This document shows positions 25,406 to 34,568 of a DNA stretch of 64,000 bases, one piece after another. The DNA is from Viridibacterium curvum (GTDB taxonomy: Bacteria; Pseudomonadota; Gammaproteobacteria; Burkholderiales; Rhodocyclaceae). Position 1 is the first letter of the stretch, and the number at the start of each line of letters is the position of its first letter. The position numbers and the translations under genes were made by a program. The stretch covers positions 372,001 to 436,000 of the forward strand of contig NZ_BAABLD010000017.1 of assembly GCF_039544165.1 (NCBI RefSeq), given 5' to 3'. Below the pieces are notes generated by a model. It saw nothing but the letters and a program-made list of their open reading frames with translations. It did not search any database and had not been told where the DNA came from.

Positions 25406-27631
25406 TTGAAGAAGTATTCGCAAGACCTGCTCAGTACGGCCCCATCCCGCCTGATGATGGCCATGGCCGCCTCCGCCATCGTTGCAGCGCCGGCACATGC
25501 CCAGAATGTGTCGACCTCCCCTCAAGCCAGCCAGAGTGGTCCGGCAGCAGAGCCCGCAAAGGGCGCAGAGGCAACCGTGGCCCCGGTGATCGTCAAGGGC
25601 ACCCGCGAGAACACTACCCCGCAGGCCCAGACCGGCTACAAGGTCGACACCAGCAAGGTCGGCCGCACTGAACAGGCCGTCAAGGACATCCCCCAGTCGC
25701 TGACCACGGTGACCAACAAGCTGATTACCGACCGGGCTGGCGACAGCTTCGCCAAGGCCCTGACCAACGTCGCCGGCCTGTCGTTCAACGCGGGCGAAGG
25801 CGGTCGTATCGGCGACAACCTGCAGCTGCGCGGCTATTCGGCCAACGGCGACATCTACGAAAACGGCATGCGCGACATCGCGCAATACAACCGCGAAACC
25901 TTCAACCTCGACCGCATCGACATTCTGCGCGGTGGCGCCTCGATGATCTTCGGCCGCGGTTCGACGGGTGGCATCATCAACGCCGTCACCAAGTCGCCCT
26001 ACCTGCTCGACGAGAACAAGATCGGGCTCACGCTGGGCAACAACGACTACCTGCGCAATACGCTGGATCTCAACAAGGTCACTGGAGATACCTCGGCCCT
26101 GCGCCTCAACACCATGTATACGACGACCTCGGGCGACCCCGAAGGCGCGGACTCGAAGCGCTATGGCTTTGCGCCGACCTTCCGCACCGGCATAGGCACC
26201 AAGGACGAGTTCGAGATCGGCTACTACCACCTCAACTACGATGACACCCCGAACTACGGCTTTGCCTGGGCCGGTGGTCGCCCTGTAGACAGCACGGCAA
26301 ACAAGTTCTACGGGCTGGAGAGCGACTTCCAGCGTGACTCAGCCGACGTCGTCAATGGCGTCTACACGCACCGCTTCAGCTCACGCAGCCAGATCCGCAA
26401 CGCCACGCGTTACGGCATCTACAAGCGCGACCTGTGGGCGACGACGGCACGCCTGCCTGCCGGCACGGTCAATGTCACAGACAACACCACCATCACACGT
26501 AACAGCCAGCGCCGTGGCGGTGAAGAACATCACCTGTTCAACGTCACGGACTACACCTCCAAGTTCACGGCACTGGGTATGAAGCACGACACCCTGCTCG
26601 GTCTGGAACTGGCTCGTGAAGAATCCGAACGCTGGAGCTATCCCACAGGCGGGGCAAACGGCACCCCGACCAAGACCAGCGGCACGGTCGGCGACCCCTA
26701 TGCCACCTCGTCGCAACCCATTGCGGCGACGGGTATGCGCACCAACTTCAACTACTTCACCGCCAGCACGGTCGGGCTGTACGCGCAGGATCTCATCGAG
26801 TTCGTGCCGAAGTGGAAGTGGCTTGCCGGCGTGCGCTGGGACCGCTTCTCGGGTGACTACAGCTCAGGGGCCGACAGCACCGCCGCGCGCCTGCAGCGCC
26901 GTGACTACCTGTGGAGCTATCGCACCGGCCTGATCTACCAGCCCACCGACGAGATGAGCTACTACGTGTCCTACGGCACCGCCTTCAACACATCCGGCGA
27001 CCTGTACCAGTACGACACCTCCAGCTCCAAGACGCCGCCGGAAGAGAGCCGCAACATCGAGCTGGGCACCAAGTTCGAACTGCTGGAAGGCAAGCTGCAA
27101 CTGCGCACGGCCCTGTTCCGCTCCGAGAAGTACAACGAGCGCAGCACCGACACCGAGACCACAGGCAGCGAGTTCCTGCTCTCGGGCAAGCGCCGCACCG
27201 AAGGCTACGAGCTCGAAGTGGCTGGCCGCATCACCGAGAAGTGGGACGTGTTCATGAACTTCGCCCACATGTGGTCCAACATCCTCGCTGCCGGCTCGTC
27301 CGCAGCGAGCGCCAACACGGTGGGCAAGCCCGCTGGCAACACGCCAACCAACAGTGGCAGCCTGTGGACGACCTACAAGCTCGCGCCAAAGTGGACGGCG
27401 GGCGGAGGCATGGACGGCCAGAGCAAACGCAACCCCTCGCACAACTCCAGCAACTGGGCACCGGGCTTCGTGAAATATGACGCCATGCTCAAGTTCGAAG
27501 AGACCAAGTACGACGTTCAGCTCAACATCAACAACCTCTTCAACAGGACGTATTGGCTGGCGGTCTACAATGGCCACGCCGTGGCAGGCCCGCGCCGCAC
27601 GGTGCAGGTGACCGGCACCTACAAGTTCTGA
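25406..27631 (+). CDS. TonB-dependent siderophore receptor
   Basis: 741 residues from a TTG at 25406 with AGGGAG at 25394-25399. A frame from 25301 exists but would run through the Fur box. A signal peptide ends at PAHAQ. The plug domain shows QAVKDIPQSLTTVTN, LTNVAGLSF, LQLRGYS and a barrel entry at RGSTGGIIN; the barrel ends in the aromatic TYKF. This is the catecholate-type receptor group (Fiu/CatA-like), which imports ferric siderophores across the outer membrane using TonB-ExbBD, encoded downstream. The neighbouring piuC gene is a usual companion. The actual siderophore is not known. Confidence 0.92.
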   Translation: MKKYSQDLLSTAPSRLMMAMAASAIVAAPAHAQNVSTSPQASQSGPAAEPAKGAEATVAPVIVKGTRENTTPQAQTGYKVDTSKVGRTEQAVKDIPQSLTTVTNKLITDRAGDSFAKALTNVAGLSFNAGEGGRIGDNLQLRGYSANGDIYENGMRDIAQYNRETFNLDRIDILRGGASMIFGRGSTGGIINAVTKSPYLLDENKIGLTLGNNDYLRNTLDLNKVTGDTSALRLNTMYTTTSGDPEGADSKRYGFAPTFRTGIGTKDEFEIGYYHLNYDDTPNYGFAWAGGRPVDSTANKFYGLESDFQRDSADVVNGVYTHRFSSRSQIRNATRYGIYKRDLWATTARLPAGTVNVTDNTTITRNSQRRGGEEHHLFNVTDYTSKFTALGMKHDTLLGLELAREESERWSYPTGGANGTPTKTSGTVGDPYATSSQPIAATGMRTNFNYFTASTVGLYAQDLIEFVPKWKWLAGVRWDRFSGDYSSGADSTAARLQRRDYLWSYRTGLIYQPTDEMSYYVSYGTAFNTSGDLYQYDTSSSKTPPEESRNIELGTKFELLEGKLQLRTALFRSEKYNERSTDTETTGSEFLLSGKRRTEGYELEVAGRITEKWDVFMNFAHMWSNILAAGSSAASANTVGKPAGNTPTNSGSLWTTYKLAPKWTAGGGMDGQSKRNPSHNSSNWAPGFVKYDAMLKFEETKYDVQLNINNLFNRTYWLAVYNGHAVAGPRRTVQVTGTYKF

Positions 27632-27641
27632 CAGCCGCATC

Positions 27642-27667
27642 GCGACGCGCCCTCGACGGCGCGTCGC
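27642..27667 (+). other. GC-rich hairpin between receptor and piuC
   Basis: A perfect 10-bp inverted repeat (27642-27651 with 27658-27667) with a 6-base loop lies just after the receptor stop. It is followed by an A-run rather than a T-run. It may stabilise the upstream message or reduce read-through, letting the receptor be made in excess over the downstream genes. Confidence 0.5.
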
Positions 27668-27731
27668 CATTAAAAAAAGATACAAGCCCCAGCCAACCTG
27701 AATCCGCCACACCACACAGGACCAGCCAGGC

Positions 27732-28412
27732 ATGATGATCCGCGCACAGAACGTACTCAACGATGAAGAACTCCCCCGCTTGCGTAGCCTGCTGCTGGCT
27801 GCCGACTGGGCAGACGGGCGCATCACGGCGGGCACACAATCTGCGCAGGTCAAGCAGAACCGGCAGTTGCCTGAAACTGCCGCTGAGATCGCCGAGGCGC
27901 GCGCCATCGTACGCAAGGCGCTGGCACGTCACGCCGTGTTCTTCTCGGCCGCCTTGCCTGCTGACCTGTACCCGCCTCTGTTCAACCGTTATGCGGGTGG
28001 CGAGCACTTCGGCAATCACATCGACAATTCGGTGCGCCTGTTACCTGACGGCAGCCGCAACATGCGCACCGACATCTCCTGCACGTTGTTCCTCAGCGAA
28101 CCGGAAGAGTACGAGGGTGGCGAGCTCGTCATCGAAGACCATTTTGGCGACAAGCGCATCAAGCTGCCTGCCGGCGACATGATCATCTACCCCGGCACCA
28201 CGCTGCACCGTGTCGAGCCGGTCACGCGTGGCGAACGCCTCGCCTGCTTCACCTGGGTCCAGAGCATGGTGCGCGATGCCAATCAGCGCAGCATCCTGTT
28301 CGACATGGATGTCGCCATTGCCTCCCTGCGTCAGCAACAAGGCGACACCGAGCCGGTAGTCAGCCTGACCGGCGCCTATCACAACCTGTTACGCATCTGG
28401 ACCGAACTGTGA
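27732..28412 (+). CDS. piuC: PKHD-type Fe(II)/2-oxoglutarate hydroxylase PiuC (YbiX)
   Basis: 226 residues; the start is ATG ATG, with the second Met equally possible. The double-stranded beta-helix ligands are visible: HID (His96, Asp98), the distal His159 in TTLHRVEPV, and Arg169 for 2-oxoglutarate. NRYAGGEHFGNHID and FLSEPEEYEGGEL are typical of the PiuC/YbiX group. The genes are usually paired with catecholate siderophore receptors, and the enzyme may modify siderophore or receptor. It overlaps the tonB start by four bases, so it is in the iron operon. Confidence 0.93.
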   Translation: MMIRAQNVLNDEELPRLRSLLLAADWADGRITAGTQSAQVKQNRQLPETAAEIAEARAIVRKALARHAVFFSAALPADLYPPLFNRYAGGEHFGNHIDNSVRLLPDGSRNMRTDISCTLFLSEPEEYEGGELVIEDHFGDKRIKLPAGDMIIYPGTTLHRVEPVTRGERLACFTWVQSMVRDANQRSILFDMDVAIASLRQQQGDTEPVVSLTGAYHNLLRIWTEL

Positions 28413-29170
28413 ACAGCCATACCGCAACAGCCCCCCAGACGGCCCCGGCAGTGCCGACCACGGCGCCCGCTGGCCCGCTGGGATTCCAGCGCATGCGCGC
28501 CCCCGAGAGCGCCGACCCGTTGCGTCAACGCAGCCTGGTCGGCGCCACCGTGCTGGGTCTTCACGTTCTGGCCGGCGCGGGCCTGCTGTGGTTCGGCCTG
28601 ACCCAGGTTGCACCGCAACTGCCTGAAGTCCTCTCCGTGCGCTGGATCACGCCCGAAAAGGCTCCCGAGGTCAAAGCCCCGCCGACGCCCAAGGTCAGCG
28701 AAAAACAACCGACGCCACCCAAGCCGCAAGTGCAGCAGCCCGTGACGCCCCCGGTGATCGCCGCAGCAGTCGAAGCACCGGCGCCCATCGTCGTTGCCAG
28801 GCAGGAGGAAACACCGCCTCCAGCAGCCCCTGCGCCCAGCGCGCAGACCACCACGACGGCGCCTGTCGCCGTAGCACGCCCCAGCCTGCCCGCCGAACCC
28901 CAGCTGCTCAACCCCACAGCGGATTGCCCCGTGCGCCCAGCCCCCATCTATCCGCAGACCTCGCTGAAGCTGGGCGAGGAAGGCAAGGTCATCCTGCGCG
29001 CCCAGGCCGACGAGAAAGGCTTCTTCACCATCGTCGAAATCCTCACCTCCAGCGGCTACGGCCGTCTGGACCGCGCCGCGCGCGACATCGTCAAACAGTC
29101 CTGGCAATGCAAGGTGCAACACAGCGCCGGCAACTGGGTCAAGATCCCCGTCACTTTCAGTCTGGAGTAA
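28409..29170 (+). CDS. tonB: TonB energy-transducing protein
   Basis: 253 residues from a GTG that overlaps the piuC stop (GTGA). A short cytoplasmic start, one helix (VLGLHVLAGAGLLWFGL), a long Pro/Lys/Glu-rich periplasmic spacer (PEKAPEVKAPPTPKVSEK, then Ala/Pro-rich) and a C-terminal TonB fold are seen. The fold includes CPVRPAPIYPQTSLKLGEEGKVILRAQ and SSGYGRLDRAA. It transmits proton-motive force from ExbBD to outer-membrane receptors such as the upstream one. The C-terminal domain has two Cys residues. Confidence 0.93.
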   Translation: MNSHTATAPQTAPAVPTTAPAGPLGFQRMRAPESADPLRQRSLVGATVLGLHVLAGAGLLWFGLTQVAPQLPEVLSVRWITPEKAPEVKAPPTPKVSEKQPTPPKPQVQQPVTPPVIAAAVEAPAPIVVARQEETPPPAAPAPSAQTTTTAPVAVARPSLPAEPQLLNPTADCPVRPAPIYPQTSLKLGEEGKVILRAQADEKGFFTIVEILTSSGYGRLDRAARDIVKQSWQCKVQHSAGNWVKIPVTFSLE

Positions 29171-29174
29171 CACC

Positions 29175-29924
29175 ATGCCCACCGAACAACACCTGGGTTT
29201 TACCCACTTCCTCGCGCAGGCCGATGGCCTCGGCAAGTTCCTGCTGGTCGTGCTGATCGCCATGTCGATGGCATCCTGGTACTTCATCATCACCAAGGCC
29301 ATCACCCAGTTCCGCCAGCGTCGCGAGAGCGAACGCTTTGTCGAAAGCTTCTGGAACGCGAGCAGCCTCGATGCCGTGCGTAACGAGATCAACACCCACG
29401 GCGCACACGAACCCTTCTCGCATCTGACGAGCCATGCCCTGTTTGCGGCAGATCACCACAGCAAGATCGGCCACCTGAATGGTGGCGCCAAGATTGAAGA
29501 AGCGGGCTCGCTGGCTGACTTCCTGACACGCAACATGCGCAAGGTCATCGACGAAGAAACCGCGCGTCTTGAAAACGGCCTCACGGTGCTCGCCACTGTC
29601 GGCGCCACGGCGCCCTTCGTGGGCCTGCTCGGCACGGTGTGGGGCGTCTACGGCGCGCTGGTTGCCATCGGCATGTCAGGGGCAGGTACCCTGGACAAGG
29701 TCGCCGGCCCGGTTGGCGAAGCGCTGATCATGACGGGTCTCGGACTCGCCGTCGCGCTGCCCGCCGTGGTGGCCTACAACGCCTTCACGCGCGCCAACCG
29801 CGTCACGCTTGCCAGGCTTGACGCCTTCGCACACGACCTCTTCGCGTACCTCACCACCGGCGGCCAGGTCAGCCAGACGAACAGCGGCACCCCGCGCCTG
29901 CAGGCTGTCGCCGGAGGTGCATGA
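29175..29924 (+). CDS. exbB: ExbB/TolQ-family proton channel subunit
   Basis: 249 residues, starting four bases after the tonB stop. Three helices are visible: the first near residues 16-36 (FLLVVLIAMSMASWYFII), and two in the MotA/TolQ/ExbB region (VGATAPFVGLLGTVWGVYGAL and GEALIMTGLGLAVALPAVVAY). It forms the pentameric inner-membrane channel that harvests proton flow for TonB. Its stop overlaps the exbD start (ATGA). Gene order with TonB and ExbD favours ExbB over TolQ. Confidence 0.93.
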   Translation: MPTEQHLGFTHFLAQADGLGKFLLVVLIAMSMASWYFIITKAITQFRQRRESERFVESFWNASSLDAVRNEINTHGAHEPFSHLTSHALFAADHHSKIGHLNGGAKIEEAGSLADFLTRNMRKVIDEETARLENGLTVLATVGATAPFVGLLGTVWGVYGALVAIGMSGAGTLDKVAGPVGEALIMTGLGLAVALPAVVAYNAFTRANRVTLARLDAFAHDLFAYLTTGGQVSQTNSGTPRLQAVAGGA

Positions 29925-30364
29925 TGGCTTTCGGTGGATTCAACAAAGAGGCCAACACGGCCCCGATGGCCGAGATCAACATGGTCCCGCTCATCGACGT
30001 GATGCTGGTGCTGCTGGTGATCTTCATCCTCACAGCCCCCTTGCTGACGCATGCGGTCAAGGTCGAACTGCCCCGTGCATCGAGTACCGAGAATCACGCG
30101 CAGCCGCGCAAGATCGAGATTGCGATCGATGATGCCGGCAGCATCTACTGGGACGGTGAGCGCATTGCTGAACAGGCTCTTGGCGAGCGCCTGACCGCTG
30201 CATCGCGCGATGGCGAAGGCAACGCCATCAGCGACCCGGCGCAACTGCCCGAAATCCACCTGCGTGCCGACCGCCAGACTGCCTACGAGACGCTGGCCCG
30301 CGTCATGGCCGCCAGCGCACGCGCCGGCCTGACCAAGTTCGCCTTCGTCAGCACACCGGAGTAG
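29921..30364 (+). CDS. exbD: ExbD biopolymer transport protein
   Basis: 147 residues; the ATG overlaps the exbB stop by four bases. One N-terminal helix carries the proton-carrying Asp: MAEINMVPLIDVMLVLLVIF, followed by a periplasmic domain ending in VMAASARAGLTKFAFVST. It works with ExbB and TonB to energise outer-membrane transport. This is the last gene of the iron operon; no clear terminator follows before pyrF. Confidence 0.94.
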   Translation: MMAFGGFNKEANTAPMAEINMVPLIDVMLVLLVIFILTAPLLTHAVKVELPRASSTENHAQPRKIEIAIDDAGSIYWDGERIAEQALGERLTAASRDGEGNAISDPAQLPEIHLRADRQTAYETLARVMAASARAGLTKFAFVSTPE

Positions 30365-30459
30365 GCAATCTCCGCGCTCCGGGCCGTACGCAGTGCGTCA
30401 CTGCGGCGGCCCGGCGATTGCCGGTAAAATCCCGCCATTCTTCCGGCTGGATCCTCCCC

Positions 30460-31275
30460 ATGAGCTTCATCGACTCCCTGCAAGGCGCCTGGGCGCGCAA
30501 CAACTCCCTGCTCTGCGTCGGCCTCGACCCCGACCTGTCGAAATTCCCCGCCCACCTTGCCGGCAAGCCGGATGCGATCTTCGAATTCTGCAAGGCCATC
30601 GTTGACGCCACGGCCGACCTCGCCTGTGCCTTCAAGCCACAGATTGCCTACTTCGCTGGCGAGAGCGCTGAAGAACAGCTCGAAGCGCTGATCGACCACA
30701 TCCATCTCAATCACCCGAACATCCCGGTGATCCTCGACGCCAAGCGCGGCGACATCGGCGCCACCGCAGCGCAGTACGCACGCGAAGCCTTCGAACGCTT
30801 CCAGGCCGATGCGCTGACGGTCAATCCCTACATGGGCTTCGACTCGGTCGAGCCCTATCTCGAATACCCGGATTGCGGCCTCATCGTGCTGTGCCGCACC
30901 TCCAACCCCGGCGGCTCGGACCTGCAGAACCTCGAGATTACTGGCGGCAAGAAGCTCTACCAGCATGTCGCCTCGCTGGTCGCCGAAAAATGGAATCGCC
31001 ATGGACAAGCTGCACTGGTCGTTGGCGCGACCTTCCCGGCCGAACTTGCCGACGTGCGCAGCCTCATCGGCGACATGCCTCTGCTGGTGCCCGGCATCGG
31101 CGCGCAGGGCGGTGACGTACAGGCCACCGTGAATGCGGGCAAGACCGCCACCGGTACAGGCCTGATGATCAACTCTTCACGTGCCATCCTCTACGCCGGC
31201 AAGGGCGAAGACTTTGCCAGCGCAGCACGCGTGGCAGCGATTGCCACCCGCGACGAGATCAACAAGTACCGCTGA
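30460..31275 (+). CDS. pyrF: Orotidine-5'-phosphate decarboxylase (type 2)
   Basis: 271 residues from the ATG at 30460 (MSFIDSLQGAWARNNSLLCVGLDPD is the usual opening). The active-site motif is LDAKRGDIGATAAQYA, with the catalytic Lys near residue 94. It catalyses the last step of UMP synthesis, decarboxylation of OMP, in the cytoplasm. The length and the second motif VPGIGAQGGD match the longer type 2 enzymes. It converges on hemL with a 29-base gap. Confidence 0.96.
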   Translation: MSFIDSLQGAWARNNSLLCVGLDPDLSKFPAHLAGKPDAIFEFCKAIVDATADLACAFKPQIAYFAGESAEEQLEALIDHIHLNHPNIPVILDAKRGDIGATAAQYAREAFERFQADALTVNPYMGFDSVEPYLEYPDCGLIVLCRTSNPGGSDLQNLEITGGKKLYQHVASLVAEKWNRHGQAALVVGATFPAELADVRSLIGDMPLLVPGIGAQGGDVQATVNAGKTATGTGLMINSSRAILYAGKGEDFASAARVAAIATRDEINKYR

Positions 31276-31304
31276 AGCTCTGCCTGGCTTTGTAGCCCGG
31301 CTTT

Positions 31305-32585
31305 TCAGCCGAGTTGCGCGAAAGCCTGGTCTGCCGCCGCAATCGTGGCGGCAATGTCAGCCTCTGTGTGCGCGGCGGAAACGAAACCCGCCTCAAACGC
31401 CGACGGCGCCAGGTAGTGCCCGGCATCCAGCATGAGGTGGAAGAAGCGGTTGAAGCGCTCACGGTCGCTGGCCATCACATCGGCAAAGCTCTGCGGCACC
31501 TGCGCCGAGAAGTAGAGCCCGAACATGGCCCCGACGGCCTGTGCCGAGAAGGCCTGTCCATGCCGTTGCGCAGCTGCCGCCATGCCGTTGGCAAATGCGG
31601 TGGTGCGTGTCGTCAGGGTTTCGTAGAAATCAGGCTGCTGGATCAGACGCAGCGTAGCGAGACCCGCCGCCACCGCCACCGGGCTGCCCGACAAGGTGCC
31701 GGCCTGATAGACCGCGCCCAACGGGGCGATCTTTTCCATGATGTCGCGACGCCCACCGAAGGCGCCGACCGGCATGCCGCCACCGATGATCTTGCCCAGC
31801 GTGGTGAGGTCCGGCGTGATGTTGTAGAGGCCCTGTACGCCCTTGATGCCGACGCGGAAGCCCGTCATCACCTCATCGAAGATCAGCACAGCGCCGTGCT
31901 TCGTGCACAGTGCGCGTAGCGTATCCATGTAGGCCTGCGAGGGCCGCACGAGGTTCATGTTGCCGGCCACCGGCTCGATGATCACTGCCGCGATCTCGCT
32001 GCCGCGCGCTGCAAACACCTCTTCAAGCTGCGCCGCATTGTTGTAGTCAAGCACGACGGTGTGCTTCGCGAAATCCGCCGGCACACCACCCGATGAAGGA
32101 TTGCCGAAAGTCAGCAAGCCCGAGCCTGCCTTGACCAGCAAGCAGTCGGCATGGCCGTGATAGCAGCCCTCGAACTTGATGATGGCGTCGCGCCCCGTGA
32201 ATCCCCGCGCGAGACGGATCGCGCTCATCGTCGCCTCGGTGCCCGATGACACAAGTCGCACCATCTCCATGCTCGGCAGCAGCGCGATCAGCGCTTCCGC
32301 CATCTCGATTTCGCGCTCGGTCGGCGCGCCAAACGACAGCCCATCCACCGCAGCGCGCTGCACGGCTTCGACGACTTCGGGATGCGCATGGCCAAGAATC
32401 GCCGGACCCCAGGAGCCTACGTAGTCCACGTAACGCTTGCCGTCAGCGTCCCAGGTATATGCGCCTTGGGCGCGACTCAGGAAACGCGGCGTGCCGCCCA
32501 CCGAACGGAATGCACGGACGGGCGAATTGACGCCACCGGGAATGCTGCGCTGGGCGCGGGCAAAGAGTTCTTCGTTGCGTGACAT
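31305..32585 (-). CDS. hemL: Glutamate-1-semialdehyde 2,1-aminomutase
   Basis: 426 residues, full length for HemL. PLP-binding features include the Lys in TLGKIIGGGMPVGAFGG, preceded by VLIFDEVMTGFR. The N-terminus NEELFARAQRSIPGGVNSPVRAF is diagnostic. It makes 5-aminolevulinate from glutamate-1-semialdehyde, the C5 route to haem, which many proteobacteria use. It is encoded behind thiD and thiE on the same strand with a 21-base gap, an order common in betaproteobacteria. Confidence 0.97.
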   Translation of the reverse strand: MSRNEELFARAQRSIPGGVNSPVRAFRSVGGTPRFLSRAQGAYTWDADGKRYVDYVGSWGPAILGHAHPEVVEAVQRAAVDGLSFGAPTEREIEMAEALIALLPSMEMVRLVSSGTEATMSAIRLARGFTGRDAIIKFEGCYHGHADCLLVKAGSGLLTFGNPSSGGVPADFAKHTVVLDYNNAAQLEEVFAARGSEIAAVIIEPVAGNMNLVRPSQAYMDTLRALCTKHGAVLIFDEVMTGFRVGIKGVQGLYNITPDLTTLGKIIGGGMPVGAFGGRRDIMEKIAPLGAVYQAGTLSGSPVAVAAGLATLRLIQQPDFYETLTTRTTAFANGMAAAAQRHGQAFSAQAVGAMFGLYFSAQVPQSFADVMASDRERFNRFFHLMLDAGHYLAPSAFEAGFVSAAHTEADIAATIAAADQAFAQLG

Positions 32586-32606
32586 GGCGTGACCAGATGA
32601 ATGAAT

Positions 32607-33218
32607 TCAGGAATACAGCGCGGCAAAGCGCGCGGCCTGCGCCTGCGGATCTCGCGCCGCATAGATGTCGGTGATGACAGCCAGCCAGTCCGCACCAGCT
32701 GCCACAAGGATGGGCGCATTGTCGACCGTGATGCCACCAATACACGCCACCGGCAATGCCAGTTCAGCCTTGGCACGCGTCACCAGGTCCAGCGACGCCG
32801 CTACGGCTTCCGGCTTGGTCGCCGAAGCGAACATGGCTCCGAAAGCTACGTAGCTGGCTCCCGCAAGCGCTGCGCGTTGCGCCCGGCCGAAGTCGTTGTA
32901 GCAGGATGCGCCGATCAGGAAGTTCTCACCCAGCACTGCACGCAAGGCGGCAATGTCGCCATCGTCGCGTCCAAGATGCACGCCGTCGGCCTCCACCGCA
33001 CGCGCCAGCGCGGCGTCGTCGTTGATGATCAGGGCCACGTCATGCTCACGGGTCAGCGCGCGCAAAGCTTTCGCCTGCTCCTGCCGCAAACTTTCGCTGG
33101 CCGTCTTGTGGCGGTACTGCACGCAGACGGCCCCACCGCGCAACGCCGCTTCAGTCAGCGCCAACAGGTGTCCGGTATCGTTCTGGTCTGGGGTGACCAG
33201 GTAGAGGCCGCGCTTCAT
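32607..33218 (-). CDS. thiE: Thiamine-phosphate synthase
   Basis: 203 residues. The TIM-barrel motifs are GLYLVTPD, VQYRHKTASE, IINDDAALARAVEADGVHLGRDDGD, GASCYN and CIGGITVDNAPILVAAGADWLAVI. It joins HMP pyrophosphate and thiazole phosphate to give thiamine phosphate. Its start overlaps the thiD stop by four bases, so the pathway genes are translationally coupled. No TPP riboswitch was seen upstream of the operon. Confidence 0.95.
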   Translation of the reverse strand: MKRGLYLVTPDQNDTGHLLALTEAALRGGAVCVQYRHKTASESLRQEQAKALRALTREHDVALIINDDAALARAVEADGVHLGRDDGDIAALRAVLGENFLIGASCYNDFGRAQRAALAGASYVAFGAMFASATKPEAVAASLDLVTRAKAELALPVACIGGITVDNAPILVAAGADWLAVITDIYAARDPQAQAARFAALYS

Positions 33219-34045
33219 GCGCCGGGATTGAAAACCCGGTTGGCGAAGAACCGGTTGGGAATCGCCTGCCCCATGCCAGGTCGCAATGCGTGCGCCAGCG
33301 TCTCCCAGGTGTAGCGCTGGGCTGCGCGCGCCGCCTCGCCCACCGGCATGCCATGCGCCAGCATCACGGCCAGTGCAGATGCCAGCGTACAGCCCGAGCC
33401 GTGGTAACTGCCGGGCAAGCGTTCCCAGGCGTCCGTGCAGATCACCCCACCCGGTCCATAAAGGGTGTTGACCACCTGCGGTGCTGTCTCATGCGTGCCT
33501 GTAATCAGTACATGGCGCGCGCCCAGCTCCAGCAGGTAGCGCGCGCAATCCGCGAGCGGCATGTCCTCGGCGACATCGCCATCATCCTCGTCCTGCGTCA
33601 GACGGCGTGCCTCGATGCTGTTGGGCGTCAGCACCGTAGTCAACGGCAATAACAGCTCGGTCAGCGCCGCCAGCATCTCTTCGTCAGCCAACGGATCACC
33701 GCGCCCGGACGCGATCACCGGGTCCAGCACGACCGGCACATCAGGGTAATCCGCAAGGACCTCGGCCACCGCAGCGACGTTCTCGACGCTGCCCAGCACG
33801 CCGATCTTGAACGCCTGAACGCGCATGTCTTCAAGCAGCACACGCGCCTGATCGACCACGAAATCATCATCCACGGGCTGGACTTCCTCGACGCCGCGCG
33901 TGTCCTGCACGGTCATGCCGGTCAGCACCGAAAGCGGATGTGCGCCCAGCGCTGCAATGGTCAGGATGTCCGCCTGCATACCTGCTCCCCCGGTCGGATC
34001 GGCGGCAGCAAACGTCAGGACGAGCGGTGTATCAGAGTGGGGCAT
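33215..34045 (-). CDS. thiD: Hydroxymethylpyrimidine/phosphomethylpyrimidine kinase
   Basis: 276 residues from the ATG at 34045 (MPHSDTPLVLTFAAADPTGG); an ATG eight codons earlier at 34069 is the alternative. Ribokinase-like features: DPTGGAGMQADILT, VLDPVIASGRGDPL, TVLTPNSIEARRL and a C-terminal GSGCTLASALA with the catalytic Asp replaced in context by the usual GxGC anion hole. It phosphorylates HMP twice for thiamine synthesis. It is first in thiD-thiE-hemL and divergent from the rubredoxin gene. Confidence 0.93.
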   Translation of the reverse strand: MPHSDTPLVLTFAAADPTGGAGMQADILTIAALGAHPLSVLTGMTVQDTRGVEEVQPVDDDFVVDQARVLLEDMRVQAFKIGVLGSVENVAAVAEVLADYPDVPVVLDPVIASGRGDPLADEEMLAALTELLLPLTTVLTPNSIEARRLTQDEDDGDVAEDMPLADCARYLLELGARHVLITGTHETAPQVVNTLYGPGGVICTDAWERLPGSYHGSGCTLASALAVMLAHGMPVGEAARAAQRYTWETLAHALRPGMGQAIPNRFFANRVFNPGA

Positions 34046-34204
34046 GGAAGGTCGATCAGAGGAAAACATGCGCTGAGAAGCACGAAGCCTCAGGCGAGGA
34101 AGCTGCGAGATTCAAGAAACAAGGAGGAAATGCCGTTGTACCGCCGATCAAGCAGCAGGTGAAATGCGCTAAGATCGGTCCGATTTTATCTGAATACGCA
34201 TGCA

Positions 34205-34390
34205 ATGGCTGATAGCAACGCCCCTTTCAAAACCTTGATGTGTCTCATCTGCGGCTGGGTCTACGACGAGGAAACTGGTTCACCTGACGAAGGAATCGCC
34301 CCCGGCACACGTTGGGAAGATGTACCTCCGAACTGGACCTGTCCCGAGTGTGGCGCTCGCAAGGAAGACTTCGAGATGATGGAAATCTGA
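34205..34390 (+). CDS. Rubredoxin
   Basis: 61 residues, with the iron site CLICG (Cys13, Cys16) and CPECG (Cys46, Cys49) and the conserved core WVYDEETGSPDEGI and GTRWEDVPPNWTCP. It is a cytoplasmic one-electron carrier. It lies between thiD (divergent) and the pilG operon, a conserved order in betaproteobacteria. The redox partner is not visible in the window. Confidence 0.97.
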   Translation: MADSNAPFKTLMCLICGWVYDEETGSPDEGIAPGTRWEDVPPNWTCPECGARKEDFEMMEI

Positions 34391-34568
34391 CGGGCGCACG
34401 GGCAATTCAGGTGACATTGCGGCAAAATGCACAATGATCTCGAATCCGCCCCTGCATCCTGGTTTGAGTAGCGTGCAGACGGTGTAGCCTCAAAGCTAAT
34501 CGTACCCGCGGACATGGTGATGACACTTTCGTGCCCACCTCCTGCGGACCAACAAGAGGAGTAACGCG

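Noticed and set aside
34070..34200. TPP riboswitch before thiD
   Set aside because: The conserved CTGAGA and CCTGA elements are not present together on the coding strand; no riboswitch is claimed.
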